DNA from: Styela clava
Taxonomy: Eukaryota; Chordata; Ascidiacea; Stolidobranchia; Styelidae
Assembly (NCBI RefSeq): GCF_964204865.1
Contig: NC_135261.1
Coordinates: 12,090,001 to 12,154,000, forward strand
Direction: 5' to 3'
DNA length: 64,000 bases
Below are positions 26,888 to 37,915 of this stretch, one piece after another. The stretch's first letter is position 1; the number at the start of each line of letters is the position of its first letter. The notes under the pieces were generated by a model. It ran no database searches. It was not told the DNA's origin and saw nothing but the letters and a program-made list of their open reading frames with translations. Position numbers and translations under genes: made by a program.

Positions 26888-28690
26888 ACGTACACTTTCA
26901 TACTTTTCTGTCGGCATCAATATGAAACTATTAGTTTTATAATACAACGTAAATAATATTTTACATATTCGTAACACCAAACAATATTCAGCAACTGATG
27001 AACATTTTGTCATGCTATTTTATACATAATTCAACTATTAACTTACAATTATGAGACATTACGCAATTAAAGTAATGTTAAAAAATTAAACAAAAAATGG
27101 AAGCTGAAAATGTTTTTGGTGTAGCTGTTTGTAAGGTTAAAATATGAAAAAGTAACCGAGGGCGATATAGATACCACAGGATTTTCATGCATTCATACAA
27201 AATGAAATCGCAAGATTTAAAAAAATTTGAAAATCAGTGTACGCTGCGGCCTGCGAAAATTCCATGTATGTTCGACAACCGCTAATATGTTAGCCTAGAT
27301 TCCTATTAAATATCATATATATATATAATTCAAATGCTGCGCAATGAAATAACTAGTGAACGAATTTGGAAATACATAAAGGACCGATGAATACGGAAGT
27401 AATACATCGTTAACTAGATTCAGACTGACTGGCAAAGTTAAAGTTACATTTCACAGTAACGTTCAAGATTGTTAGGCGACCTAGCGACGACGCAGTTATT
27501 TTTGTATACTGTTGGTATTTATATTTTAGAATCATCACAATTGTTGTGTAGAGCAGATGAAAATAAAATAAACTTGGGTGTTAAGCAATTTTACTTGAAT
27601 AATTTAAAAAGAAAATTAAAAAAAAAAAAAGATTCTATGAGGTAATTAGGTTCTACCTATTTTCAAATGATTTTTTAAATATAATGGCAAATTAATTTTT
27701 TTCTAAAAAGGAAAAACAGGATATCATACAAAACAAAACTCGGGTCACCAAAATAATTTTCTCCTACGGTAATAATTGATGTATGAAGGTGGGTTGCTGC
27801 GTGATTATTGACAACCAGTTTGATACGTTTCTCACACAGTTTTTCAATCAAAATACAATAAAAAAAAATTTTGCATTGGGAGTGTATATAAAAAGAACGC
27901 AGAATTATTTTATGGCTTGAACACAATTTTTAGGACGCCTATACGAAACTACTTCATATACATCATTGGCACGTCTTATTTTGCAGCGACAAAGTGAATG
28001 GATATATGAATCGTCTTGCTTGTTTTTGATATAATCTTATTGGGATTTTCGTTACTATATTTTTAACATTCAATTCAAAGATATTCAATCAAAATTTCAA
28101 TATTCAAATACGCCCGAAAAATAAATAAGAAAGCCAATTGGCCCTATAAGCAGTGTATTATTTTCCACACAAACACGAGTTCCAACAAAAACTTGAAATA
28201 CTTCAGCGTTTTGGAAAAATTCGCAGACGTACAGGAAATTGGTGACTGATCAAAACATTGATCAGCCATAGCAACCAAAAAATGAATTTTGATTTGCACG
28301 ATAACAATCATTTACAGAAATATTGTTGCGATTCAGTCATGACTCGACGAAGAAACAGATAGGATTTTATACAATAAAACTATTTTTTGAAACTGAGTTG
28401 AGAAGATTTCAGAAATATATGGGAGACAAAAAGGGACAGATGTGCAATGGGATTTTCCTTGTACTATAATAAAACATTTTTTAGGACAGTTCGTTTTTTT
28501 TTTCTAGAGTACTTATAATATTTAAAAAAAATACGTCTAAAATGTTCGCCATGGCGATCTAAGGATCGTGAAGTTGACGTCCAACATCGCGTCACCGTCG
28601 GCCTAACTAGGGTAGGGTGGTGGCATTTTCGTTAACCGTCGGCCTAGCTTTTTGACTGTTAGGTTTGTTATCAAGGTTAGAGAAATTCTT
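26888..28690. other. Intergenic between the two ficolin-like genes
   Basis: No gene recognised. AT-rich, with a poly-A-rich patch near 27615-27630. The 83-codon minus-strand frame at 27675-27926 has no domain signature. Confidence 0.45.
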
Positions 28691-29077
28691 TTGATTTTGC
28701 TATAGGCAAACAAGTAAGTCTAAAGAATAAAGGCAAAGAGGTCAACTCTTCCTCCTCCATCTCTGCCTGGTTTTACTTTGAAATGCTGAACAAATTAATT
28801 ATCTTCGCTAAACTCAATTCAGCAGATAAATTAAGAAACAATAAAACATTTATAATAAATGCAATATGTAAAATATTCAATCATATTTTATGTATGTTTG
28901 ACATAATTCTGTTAGTTTTCGCGGCGCATTTGGCAACTTGCCACGGCGAACCGGTTTGTAACTGCTACATTATATTGTTATTCTTTATCAGTTTTACCCT
29001 TTCATTTTTTGGTATTCTACGAGACGAGATAAAAGTGTAAGTGTTCCGTGGCCGAAAAAGTTTGGGAAACGCTGCAA
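28690..29077. mobile_element. Decayed hAT relative of the 53738-54631 element
   Basis: Ends at 29077 with aaaaagtttgggaaacgctg, the inverse of a CAGCGTTTCCCAAAC hAT terminus. Interior blocks (aataaaggcaaag, ctgcctggttttactttgaaatgct) match the reverse complement of the 53738-54631 element. The far terminus is not found, so the copy is truncated or too diverged. The 85-codon frame at 28783-29040 lies within it and is not called a gene. Confidence 0.6.
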
Positions 29078-29867
29078 TATAATTTTATAAATATAATATT
29101 TAGTTTTAGATATTAATTAAATTTGATAACATATTTTCACAAGATTTCGATCTGTCAATTCCAACTATATGTATAACTAATTGAAGGATTTCTCCTGAAT
29201 TTATATTTATGCAATCGTATTATAACACACTTGAGCTCTCCTCCTTGGTATGTCATAAAAATCTAGAAATGTGTATTTTAGGATGTTAACAGTCTTTCAA
29301 ACGAATTTGAAGGACGTTTACTGATGAGACAATATAGTGATTAATATTGTAAATTAGATTGAAATTCAAGTTCACTAAGTGAAAAGAATAACATATGGTA
29401 TTCTCTTTCCATGAGATGACAAAAATATTCGTTTGGCTTTCAATAGATCATAGTTTAATTTCTCAAGACAAAATAAGATATACCTAAATCAAACAGCGAA
29501 ACTTATACTTGTTATGTCGTGGAACGAGATTTATTATTCTTATTTATCACTTTATTATAACCTCGTTTAGCATGTTTGTGGCAACAGTCTCCCATGGATA
29601 CGAAGAAGAGAGTGGATAGGGACGAGGAACCTGCATTTCAATAAGGATATTCTTGTAAATTAGTTGATAGAGCAATCTTGTGAATATATATAAATGTTTT
29701 CAGTAAACATAATCTTATATATTCATAAATTGAATCTCATACTATCTTTGTGCACACTTTCCTACTTCAACCACCCTTGATTTCCGATCCAGAGATGTTG
29801 TTGCACAAAACTAATTACGATATTTCACAACACTATAAATTAACAGATTAATATACCTAATGAGGAC
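29078..29867. other. Upstream region of second ficolin-like gene
   Basis: No coding signal seen. A TATAAA-like string (ctataaattaa, about 29831) lies roughly 35 bp before the start codon and could be a core promoter element only if the 5' UTR is extremely short. Confidence 0.3.
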
Positions 29868-32426
29868 ATGGAATTTCGCATACTGTTATGCATGTTGTAT
29901 GCTTGGTCGTCTTTTTCGTTGATTTGTGCGCATGGAGACTATGGTTCAATACTTGCGGAACAATTGAATCAGTATTGCAATGCAAGAGAAGGATCCTCTG
30001 AACAATCCCCGAGGACTGGAAAAGCTGGGCCAAGAGGTTTACCAGGACCTGCTGGACCTCCTGGTTTGGTAAACTACACCGTTGTGGAAGAAATGATAGA
30101 AGAACGACTTGAAGGTTTATATTAGTTTATTAATAAAACTACATAGAATATGTTGATCCAATATTTGCGGTTTTGACAAATGATTCTTTACTTCGCGGAA
30201 AGTCTTTAAGAACTAAAACTAGTAAATTGTACAAATTAACTTGAAATACACTTGATCTAAGTAATTTCCAGTGTGAAGTCGGAATTATGTACACATTGAA
30301 CATATATTGCATTCTCAGCGATTGTCAAAACGAGGAATTCGGACTGCGTCCATGTTAGAGAAGATTCTGCTAAAATTAGAAATGAAAGTGGTGGAGTATT
30401 TGATATTCATTCTGAAAGGTCTGGGAGAAAAATGGAAGTTTATTGTGATCTCACTACTGATGGTGGAGGATGGACGGTAAAAATTAGCAATTTGTATTAT
30501 TAATTCACATATATGGAGTGTAAAATTCAAAAATGGTCTCCGTTCAAATACTACTACATTTAGGCTTTGTAACTGCCATGCATGTAGTCTGCTGTGGAAC
30601 CTATTATTCATGAACGGAATTAAGTATCTACAACCAGTCATTTGCAGCATACTAGCCAAATATTTAGTAATAGTGAAGAACGATTGACAATATATTAGGG
30701 GAAGTCTGGATTATTCAAATTGCAATTCAAATCTTGGAACTATCCCATGGATGTGCGATATACCAACACCTTTGCATATTGTTATGTAGGTTTTCCAAAG
30801 ACGTGTTGACGGAAGTCTTAATTTCAATAGAAACTGGTTGGATTATGTTGCCGGGTTTGGAAATCTTCAACACGAATTTTGGTTAGGTAAGTTGGTTTTT
30901 CTAGAAAAAAGATGAATTTATTCAATATGTTAAAATACTGAAATGCTCTCAACGTGAAATCGTTGGCATAATTTGATGCTAAATCTAATATTGTCGCGAA
31001 TAACTTCATTAATTTAATTGGTTTTCCCTTTTAAGGTCTAGAAAAGCTACATCGTCTGACATATGAAGGGAACTTTGAATTAAGAATCGATTTAGAAGAC
31101 GGGGAAGGAAGGAAGGGATATGCTTCATACACGTAAGAAACTTTGGTGATAAGATTAGGCAAATGTCAACATTGTTGATTTTTTTCGTCGCTTTTTCAAT
31201 TATATCAATTATTTATATATGAGACTGAGTTGATGAAAGCGCTCTACGTTTAGGTGCGCAATGACTTCCAGATGTATAAAGAGAGTTGCTGTTTTCGAGT
31301 TACTATTTGTATACATGGTAATGAATTTACGGACCTCCTGAAGTATGCGCACCAAGATGGCGCACAACCCGAAATCATGTTGTTTACCAGGTTAGGGTTC
31401 AGGTTATGCGACATCTTGGTGCGCATACTTCAGGAGTACCGAATTTACTATTTGTTTACATTTCGAATAAATTTTAACCAACCTAGGTGCAAAATAAAAA
31501 AAAGTCAGAATATCATAATTTTCGCGTTTTGCTCATTTGCTTATTTATTGCAATATAATAGAAAACATCGTTTCAGAGCTACGTGTCGTACTGCATTCCA
31601 AATATTGACTCATATATTTGCTATCCATTTTCCCAAACGCTGGTATTGTAGATACTAAAATAGAATTGAACTAGAGCTGCGTGCAGCTTTAACAGGCTCC
31701 CCGCGTAAAAAAAACTGAAGACGCGTTTTGCTCACTGGAGCGTGAAAGCGTGGTCAGTCATGCATAAAATTTGCAGTTTATGATGGGGGACTTATTATCT
31801 GCATGTGATGTAAATTTCAAGTCTCTAAGTAGTGTCGTTCTCGAGAAAAAGATGAAAAGGTAAAATCCTATATTGCTCACTGGAGCGTATCGCCGAGGTC
31901 ACTCAAGCGTATCCTTGACATATCGTATCCGGAACATGTCCATTAATCATTGTTAAAAATTTCAACCCAATAGCATGTATCAATTTTGAGAAATCGCAAA
32001 AAAACTGAAAACACGTTTTGCCCACTGGAGCGTGAAAGCGTGGTCAGTCATGCATAAAATTTGCAATTTATGATGGGGGACTTATTATCTGCATGTGATG
32101 TAAATTTCAAGTCTCTAAGTAGTGTCGTTCTCGAGAAGAAGATGAAAATGTAAAATCCTTTATTGCTCACTGGAGCGTATCGCCGAGGTCACTCATGCGT
32201 ATCCTTGACATATTGTATCCGGAACATGTCCATTAATCATTGTTATGAATTTCAACCCAATAGCAAGTATCAATTTTGAGAAATCGCAAAAAAACTGAAA
32301 ACGCGTTTTGCTCACTGGAGCGTGAAAGCGTGGTCAGTCATGCATAAAATTTGCATTTTATTGCTAGCTGAGAACTTCTGCACATTTGAGGTGAATTTAA
32401 AGTTTGTAGGACCAATTTGAAAAAAA

Positions 32427-32466
<40 letters not shown>

Positions 32467-32948
32467 CACAGGAATACAATAGGTTCCCTGCTGACAAGCA
32501 GCGGGAAGCCTAATAATAGTATTTATTGGTTCAAGTTAAAAGAAAGTTCACCTTAAAATTGGCAACAACGCTATAGGATAACAATGTTATATATATACAA
32601 TATATATTGTACAGAATTTTTTCCATTGGCGACGCTTCAACAAAATATAGACTTAACGTTGGAGGATATTATGGAACAGCAGGAGATTCTCTTTCTTATC
32701 ATAACGGACTCAAATTTTCGACACCGGACCAAGATAACGATATTCATTCATCTAACTGCGCTGCGGGTCATAGAGGTGCGTGGTGGTATCACAGTTGTCA
32801 CATATCCAATCTTAATGGAGAATACGCAGCACCTGTTGGAAAGTACATTACCAAAGGTAACGCATATGGAATCGAATGGCATCGCTGGAATAATGCTTAC
32901 TACTATTCAATGAAATCTGTAGAAATGAAGTTTCGACCAGCTTATTGA
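29868..32948 (+). CDS. Ficolin-like secreted lectin (collagen stub plus fibrinogen-related domain)
   Basis: Five exons: 29868-30114, 30319-30476, 30790-30886, 31036-31132, 32615-32948, with continuous phases, 310 residues. A signal peptide (about residues 1-21) is followed by [12 protein letters not shown], shared with the neighbour gene, then six Gly-X-Y triplets ([16 protein letters not shown]), shorter than vertebrate ficolins. The fibrinogen-related domain runs from about residue 90 to the end. It has the intact GGGWTVFQRR, the calcium-site DQDND, the GlcNAc-pocket type [10 protein letters not shown] and the closing [18 protein letters not shown]. Four conserved Cys match the two-disulfide fold. 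Expected to be secreted, oligomeric and to recognise acetylated sugars, possibly as an immune lectin. Intron 4 holds a foldback MITE and an 840-bp repeat insertion. AATAAA at 32990-32995. Confidence 0.92.
31331..31440. mobile_element. 110-bp foldback MITE, relative of 4889-5124
   Basis: Almost entirely inverted repeat: ggacctcctgaagtatgcgc on the left and its inverse at the right end, with a shared central caggttagggtt block. Perfect 8-bp target duplication GAATTTAC (31323-31330, 31441-31448). Arm sequence is clearly homologous to the 236-bp element at 4889. Lies in intron 4 of the lectin gene. Confidence 0.9.
31670..32513. mobile_element. Insertion with hairpin ends and 290-bp tandem repeats
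   Basis: The homologous intron flank at 63032-63180 runs straight across this site, so about 840 bp were inserted here or deleted there. The left end carries a perfect palindrome AGCTGCGTGCAGCT (31675-31688). The right end has a hairpin TTCCCTGCTG-acaag-CAGCGGGAA (32484-32507) followed by CTAA at 32510, in the style of a Helitron 3' end, although the 5' TC is not seen. The interior has about 2.2 copies of a 290-bp unit (starting near 31714, 32004 and 32294) with repeated ctcactggagcgt motifs, then an (ATA)n tract at 32429-32464. No coding capacity. Class uncertain. Confidence 0.65.
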
Positions 32949-35238
32949 AATTACAGTATGCCTCATTTATCATACTTTACTGAAATAGAAATAAATTTAC
33001 TGGCCAATTTTCAATTTCTACAATGTGACTATACGTAATTTGTTTTTCATCCTTTTTCACATACTCCCATGTATATCCTCGCTATTCTGTTCATAATGAG
33101 TCAAATTTCTTGTCCAATGTTCCCTTACTTTGATATCTGAAACGTCAGTGACTACGATAAGTCAAAATTGTATTTCACACTTGTGCTGTGAATAAGAAGA
33201 CAACGCAAATTAATACACGGCAGAACGCGCTGAAATTGTATCATAAAATTACCTGTAGAAATATCATGCGTAACAATACAGTGTATATACAACAAACCCA
33301 TGATGACGGTCAAATGATATAATCGTAAAATAAAAAATTATACTTCTCATTTTTGTGATTCCGTATGAGGTGGTGTCCTGGTCGTATTTATCTCAGGAAG
33401 GGTGCCGATGCCTAGAGGCTTCAATCTTCGGGGGCCTTGACATTTTGTGAACTATTTCATTTTCTAGTGCTAGAACAGGATCATTTGGTACTTTAGCCAC
33501 ATCTCTATAAATTATTCAAAAATGCAATATAATGCATGCACAAGAGAGCGATGTACACAAAGGCAAAACAAAGTAGCACGGAAAATACGGAATATGTCAC
33601 ATAAGACTACCAGTACCGCAGCATTCACGACTTCGTCTGACCACCAGATGGCGAACGCGGAATCGCCGCACCGTGCGATATTTTTATTTTATTTTCAATG
33701 ATAGGAATTCCTTAGACAACACAGAAATTATTGAAAAAATTATATAATAATCAAGCTAAAAATCTTCAACCACTGAAAATTTCAAAGTAATTAGTTCCGT
33801 AGTTGATGAGAAAAACAATTTTTATAACAACAACAGCAAGAACATAAATACAAAATGACAAAACGATCTATATGTTACCTCATATCCAATAAGTAATACA
33901 AAATACTTAATTTCTTCAAAACAATACAGTGTCGAATTACAACTTTCATATATATATATATATATTGTGACTTTAAGAACTTCAACATAATGACACTGAC
34001 AAATATACAAATAGTCGTCAAGTTAGAATGTCATCGTCTAATTAACAGTTAGCCTTACAAACTTTGGGATTGGAGGTCAGAATGACAAAATGCTGACGAC
34101 ATAAAAAACCATTAGAGTATTTTAAAGTGAGATGACGAACAATTCACACGTACTAAAATAATTCAAATCCGAAAATAACATTAGATAACGGAAACCTGGA
34201 GGGCATTTGGTAGTTTCAATTGAGGCTTCCTTAGATTACCACATTCGTACAACGAAACGTTTCATTGAAAAACAAGTGTAGATATATTCGAGGTTCTATT
34301 AAATAATATGCTTTTTAATGTTGCTCATATCATAAGATTCAAAGTGTCTCAAAAAACACACGATTCCTAAATTGTAGCGGGTATAATTACTAAGCTCATG
34401 CTTTTGAAACTGTATTTCCATTACGCATATAGATAATTTACAAAAAATACAAATCATCAACCACAATAACACGAACACGCAGTTTCTAACTCAAACCACA
34501 TTTTAAACCAGTACTTAAAGAATTAACTAATTTCGACTAACCCCCACACTATAACACGTTTTGTGCACACATTAGGATTCCCCGTAAAATTATATTTGCA
34601 TAAAAAGTGATGAATGAGTTATAAAAAGGATTGCTGACGATAAACGACACGATTTTATAAAGTATCGTTTATATTGAGATGTCATAATTCAGATGACGTA
34701 TTGATGCCACCTAACATATAAATAGTGCCAAAACAGCTATAGAAGAATCCAGACTCTAGCTTCTTGAGATTTATAATTTATATCGTTTATAAGAGAGAGT
34801 ATAACTATTTTGTATATATATATTAGTTATATCGGGTTTGTATTTGGGTTGTAGTTTGAGGACGGAATAACCATCTTTGCTTTATAACAAACAACCAAAC
34901 AATTACCTAGTACGAAAAATGTCACAATAGAATAATTAATATTATTTCATTTTCCGCCCGTTCGACAGTCGAAATTATTGGTGTTTAAAAAATATGACTG
35001 ATCAAAATGATAGCAATCAACGAACAAGCGTAAGCAATAAAAAGTTCCCATACATCGTTAAATAGATTTCCCATGAATTGATACAAAACAGCCGAATTAG
35101 AAAGAAATAGTAAAAGCTTTTAGCGATTTTTTCGATCTGTTAGACGCTGAAAATTTGAAGTTGTTGATTCATTTGTTTTTGAGGAGAGCGCGGTATTTTT
35201 CAATAACGACTATCACTTCATGAGGAAAGACAAATATT
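32949..35238. other. Intergenic with one dispersed repeat
   Basis: No gene recognised. The block at about 33600-33880 resembles blocks at 44855-45020 and 59110-59360, and the reverse strand of about 56120-56250. Shared strings include taccggtaccgcag, gacttcg and caaccactgaaaatttcaa. I therefore regard it as a copy of a dispersed repeat of unknown type. A TA microsatellite lies at 33949-33965. Confidence 0.45.
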
Positions 35239-35246
35239 CCCTAGAC

Positions 35247-36789
35247 CAGGGGTTCTCAAACTTTAGGTGTTGCGGAGCCCTTGAAAAGGTTGACTATTAT
35301 TCACGGAGCCACAAAATAAATGTTAAAATTGTTACATTCGGTTTAATATTCCTGAGCAAGTTAAAAGTACTACTCAATTTAAATGCTGAACCTTTTTTAA
35401 TAGGGTTAATACAAGTCATAAATAAATCTAAATTTTAAACATAAATTATATATACTAAAGCTGTTAATTTAACACTTGACAAACATACTAATAAATTAGG
35501 GGTAGAATCTTTTCCCTTTTGACATTTTTTGAAAACTTAAAAGGCTGCTAATAATGTGCGCGCTTGCATTTTGTTACAATCGCCGATTTTTTCCCTTAGC
35601 ATGGCGTGTTTTTGAACCTTTATACATCTTTACGTCGGTGTTTATTCTCCCTAAATCAAAAATTTCCCCTGGCATATACATGAATTGTTAGACAATGACG
35701 ACCTTCATTGTTTTTTTGTTTTCGTGGGGAATTATAAGTTCAATGTGAAAAACATGTTACCATATTATAGTCATCGGCGACGAAATGCGAAACTTAAAAT
35801 GAAAGATCACAAGTTTGGTTTCAGCAGACTCACATAGAATTGAAAACGCTTTTGTAGACATTCTAAATCACAAAATTTGGTGTTATGTTAGGTTTTCATC
35901 GTAGTTAGTGCGAAACCGAAACACAGTCAATTGTGCGCGCGATGTACCTTCCCAATTTTGAAACTACCGAGCCGAATGCAATAAAATAAATTCCAATTGT
36001 TCGTATTTTGCCCAGACATTGTGATTTTTTAAACGGCGATATCTTGCTTAAAAATAATCTCAAGTGCGAAAGGACAAATCAAGTTTGACAAATCCCAAGA
36101 TCGCAAAAATACGACTCCAATTTATTTATTGTTGACAGTTTATCACATATTTTATGTTATTTTAGAATAATATTCTTTCATTTTAGTAATCCTAATAGTA
36201 ATCTCGAATCAAACGTGAGTAACGATGAGCACAACTACATTATAACGACGAGACACGTTAAATGCTCGCATCGGACATGGATTGAATATTTTACGCAACA
36301 GAAATCTCGTTATACGTTTTTTCAATCGCGAAAAATGTTGCGCGGAAATTTCCGATTCCAATTTTGAACCACCTCCCTCTTAAGAATCCTGGCTGCGCTC
36401 CTGCTTATAAATAATGCCATTTTTTAATTCCGCCATTTTGCCATATTACGAGGCTATATTGTCAGATTTTATCAAAGCTGTTATTGCGTCTTTGAACAGT
36501 TACAGAAATCTCGTTATACGTTTTTTTAATCGCGAAGAATGTTACGCGGAAATTTCCGATTCCATTTTTAAACCACCTCCCTCTTAAGAATCCTGGCTGC
36601 GCTCCTGCCTATAAATAATGCCATTTTTTAATTCCGCCACTTTGCCATATTTTGAGGCTATATTGTCAGATTTTATCAAAGCTGTTATTGCGTCTTTGAA
36701 CAGTTACAAAATTAGTCAGTATTTTGAAAAGTAATCGAATAACTCGCGGAGCCCTGGGTTTTTCTCGCGGAGCACTTTGAGAACCTATG
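35247..36789. mobile_element. 1.54-kb non-autonomous hAT element
   Basis: Left terminus CAGGGGTTCTCAAAC; right terminus is the inverse of CATAGGTTCTCAAAG. Both ends carry a ggagccc/gcggagc subterminal motif. Target duplication CCCTAGAC at 35239-35246 and 36790-36797, perfect. The interior contains two copies of a roughly 204-bp unit (36298-36501, 36502-36710) beginning acagaaatctcgttatacg. No transposase frame. A decayed relative is at 12533-12960. Confidence 0.9.
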
Positions 36790-36797
36790 CCCTAGAC

Positions 36798-37289
36798 CAG
36801 GGGTTCTAAACCTGGGGTTCGCGAACCCCCAGGGGTTCACGAGAAGATTTCCAGAGGTACTTGGAAGGCAGTCGAGTTTTTGTGTGTTGTTGTTTTTATT
36901 ATCCTTTATTACAACCAAAGGAAAAAGCATGTCAATTGAAACGTAGATTTCCACTGATCTTGCGTTATTGTGATTGTGACGCAACAATGTGGAATTCACG
37001 GCTTTGTAGGCAAACTGAAATCTCTAAGACAGCGTGCAACGAGCATTAGAGAAAGTGATCTTGCTTATTAAAACTTGGAACGATTTTGAGAATTCATTAG
37101 TTAGGCAGACGACAAGGGCAATATTATCAACGCAGAGATTTAATTTAGTTACATATGGTTAATAAATTGTCTTGCAACAAATTGTTATTCAATTTATCAC
37201 AACTTTGTTCGATGCCTGATTACGGGGGTTCGCGTCGCTTGCTTCGTGACTCGGGGGGTACTTGACAGAAAAAAGGTTGAGAACCCCTG
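36798..37289. mobile_element. 492-bp hAT element abutting the previous one
   Basis: Termini CAGGGGTTCTAAACC and the inverse GGTTGAGAACCCCTG. Just inside the left end is a near-perfect palindrome, cctggggttcgcgaaccccc. The left 8-bp flank is the CCCTAGAC shared with the 35247 element. The right flank is CCGCAGAC (37290-37297), 6 of 8 identical, consistent with an old target duplication. No transposase. Confidence 0.85.
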
Positions 37290-37297
37290 CCGCAGAC

Positions 37298-37915
37298 GAT
37301 CTATATGTAACGCGTGTAAAATATTTCCGCTTTTATGATTTAAATAGAATAACATATATATTGTTATATTCACGTAACAATTCGGACACGATTGTTGACG
37401 AAGTATGTTAGTTTCACCTCAAAGGTAAGTACACTCTCATCGGTACTTTTTATGGTTTTATCACATTTGAACCTACGACGATTGCACGTATGATTTTCTT
37501 TTACGGATATTTGAACCCATACTAACCCGAACTCATGGGTTTTAGCACCCGAATATAGATTGAACCCGCGGTTATACACATTGGTTCAAATGTACGTGGG
37601 TTCAAATGTACGGTCACCACTTTTTATACAAGGTCTACGAAATAATAACATGCAAAATAGTCACTTTTGCCTGATTATCTAAAAAGATTGGACGATATGA
37701 TATAAATCGAAGTCTAATAATTGACCTGGTAACAAAACAAACACAAGACAAAACAAGCATATATATATATATATATATATATCATTTTTTGAACAATTCA
37801 AAATAATGTGTTAAAGTGCCATGTTTAAATATTTGCGTCAGTATAGATCTATCTTTGGTGAACAAAAATAGACTGCATATTATGTTTAGCTCAACAATAA
37901 TTTATTTTTCTACAG
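37298..37915. other. Region expected to hold the 5' end of the protease homolog
   Basis: The first recognised exon of the downstream gene (37916) starts in mid-codon, so a short upstream exon with the initiator Met should exist here or further upstream. I could not identify it with confidence. A (TA)n tract occupies 37758-37782. Confidence 0.4.

Noticed and set aside
28783-29040. 85-codon hydrophobic frame
   Set aside because: Lies inside a decayed hAT copy related to 53738-54631; hydrophobicity comes from T-rich sequence.
31254-31658. 134-codon open frame in lectin intron 4
   Set aside because: It runs through the 110-bp foldback MITE and intron sequence; no conservation with the paralogous intron frame.
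32584-32913. 109-codon frame overlapping the last lectin exon
   Set aside because: A shifted-frame shadow of the fibrinogen-domain exon; the same shadow appears in the relic copy at 63182.
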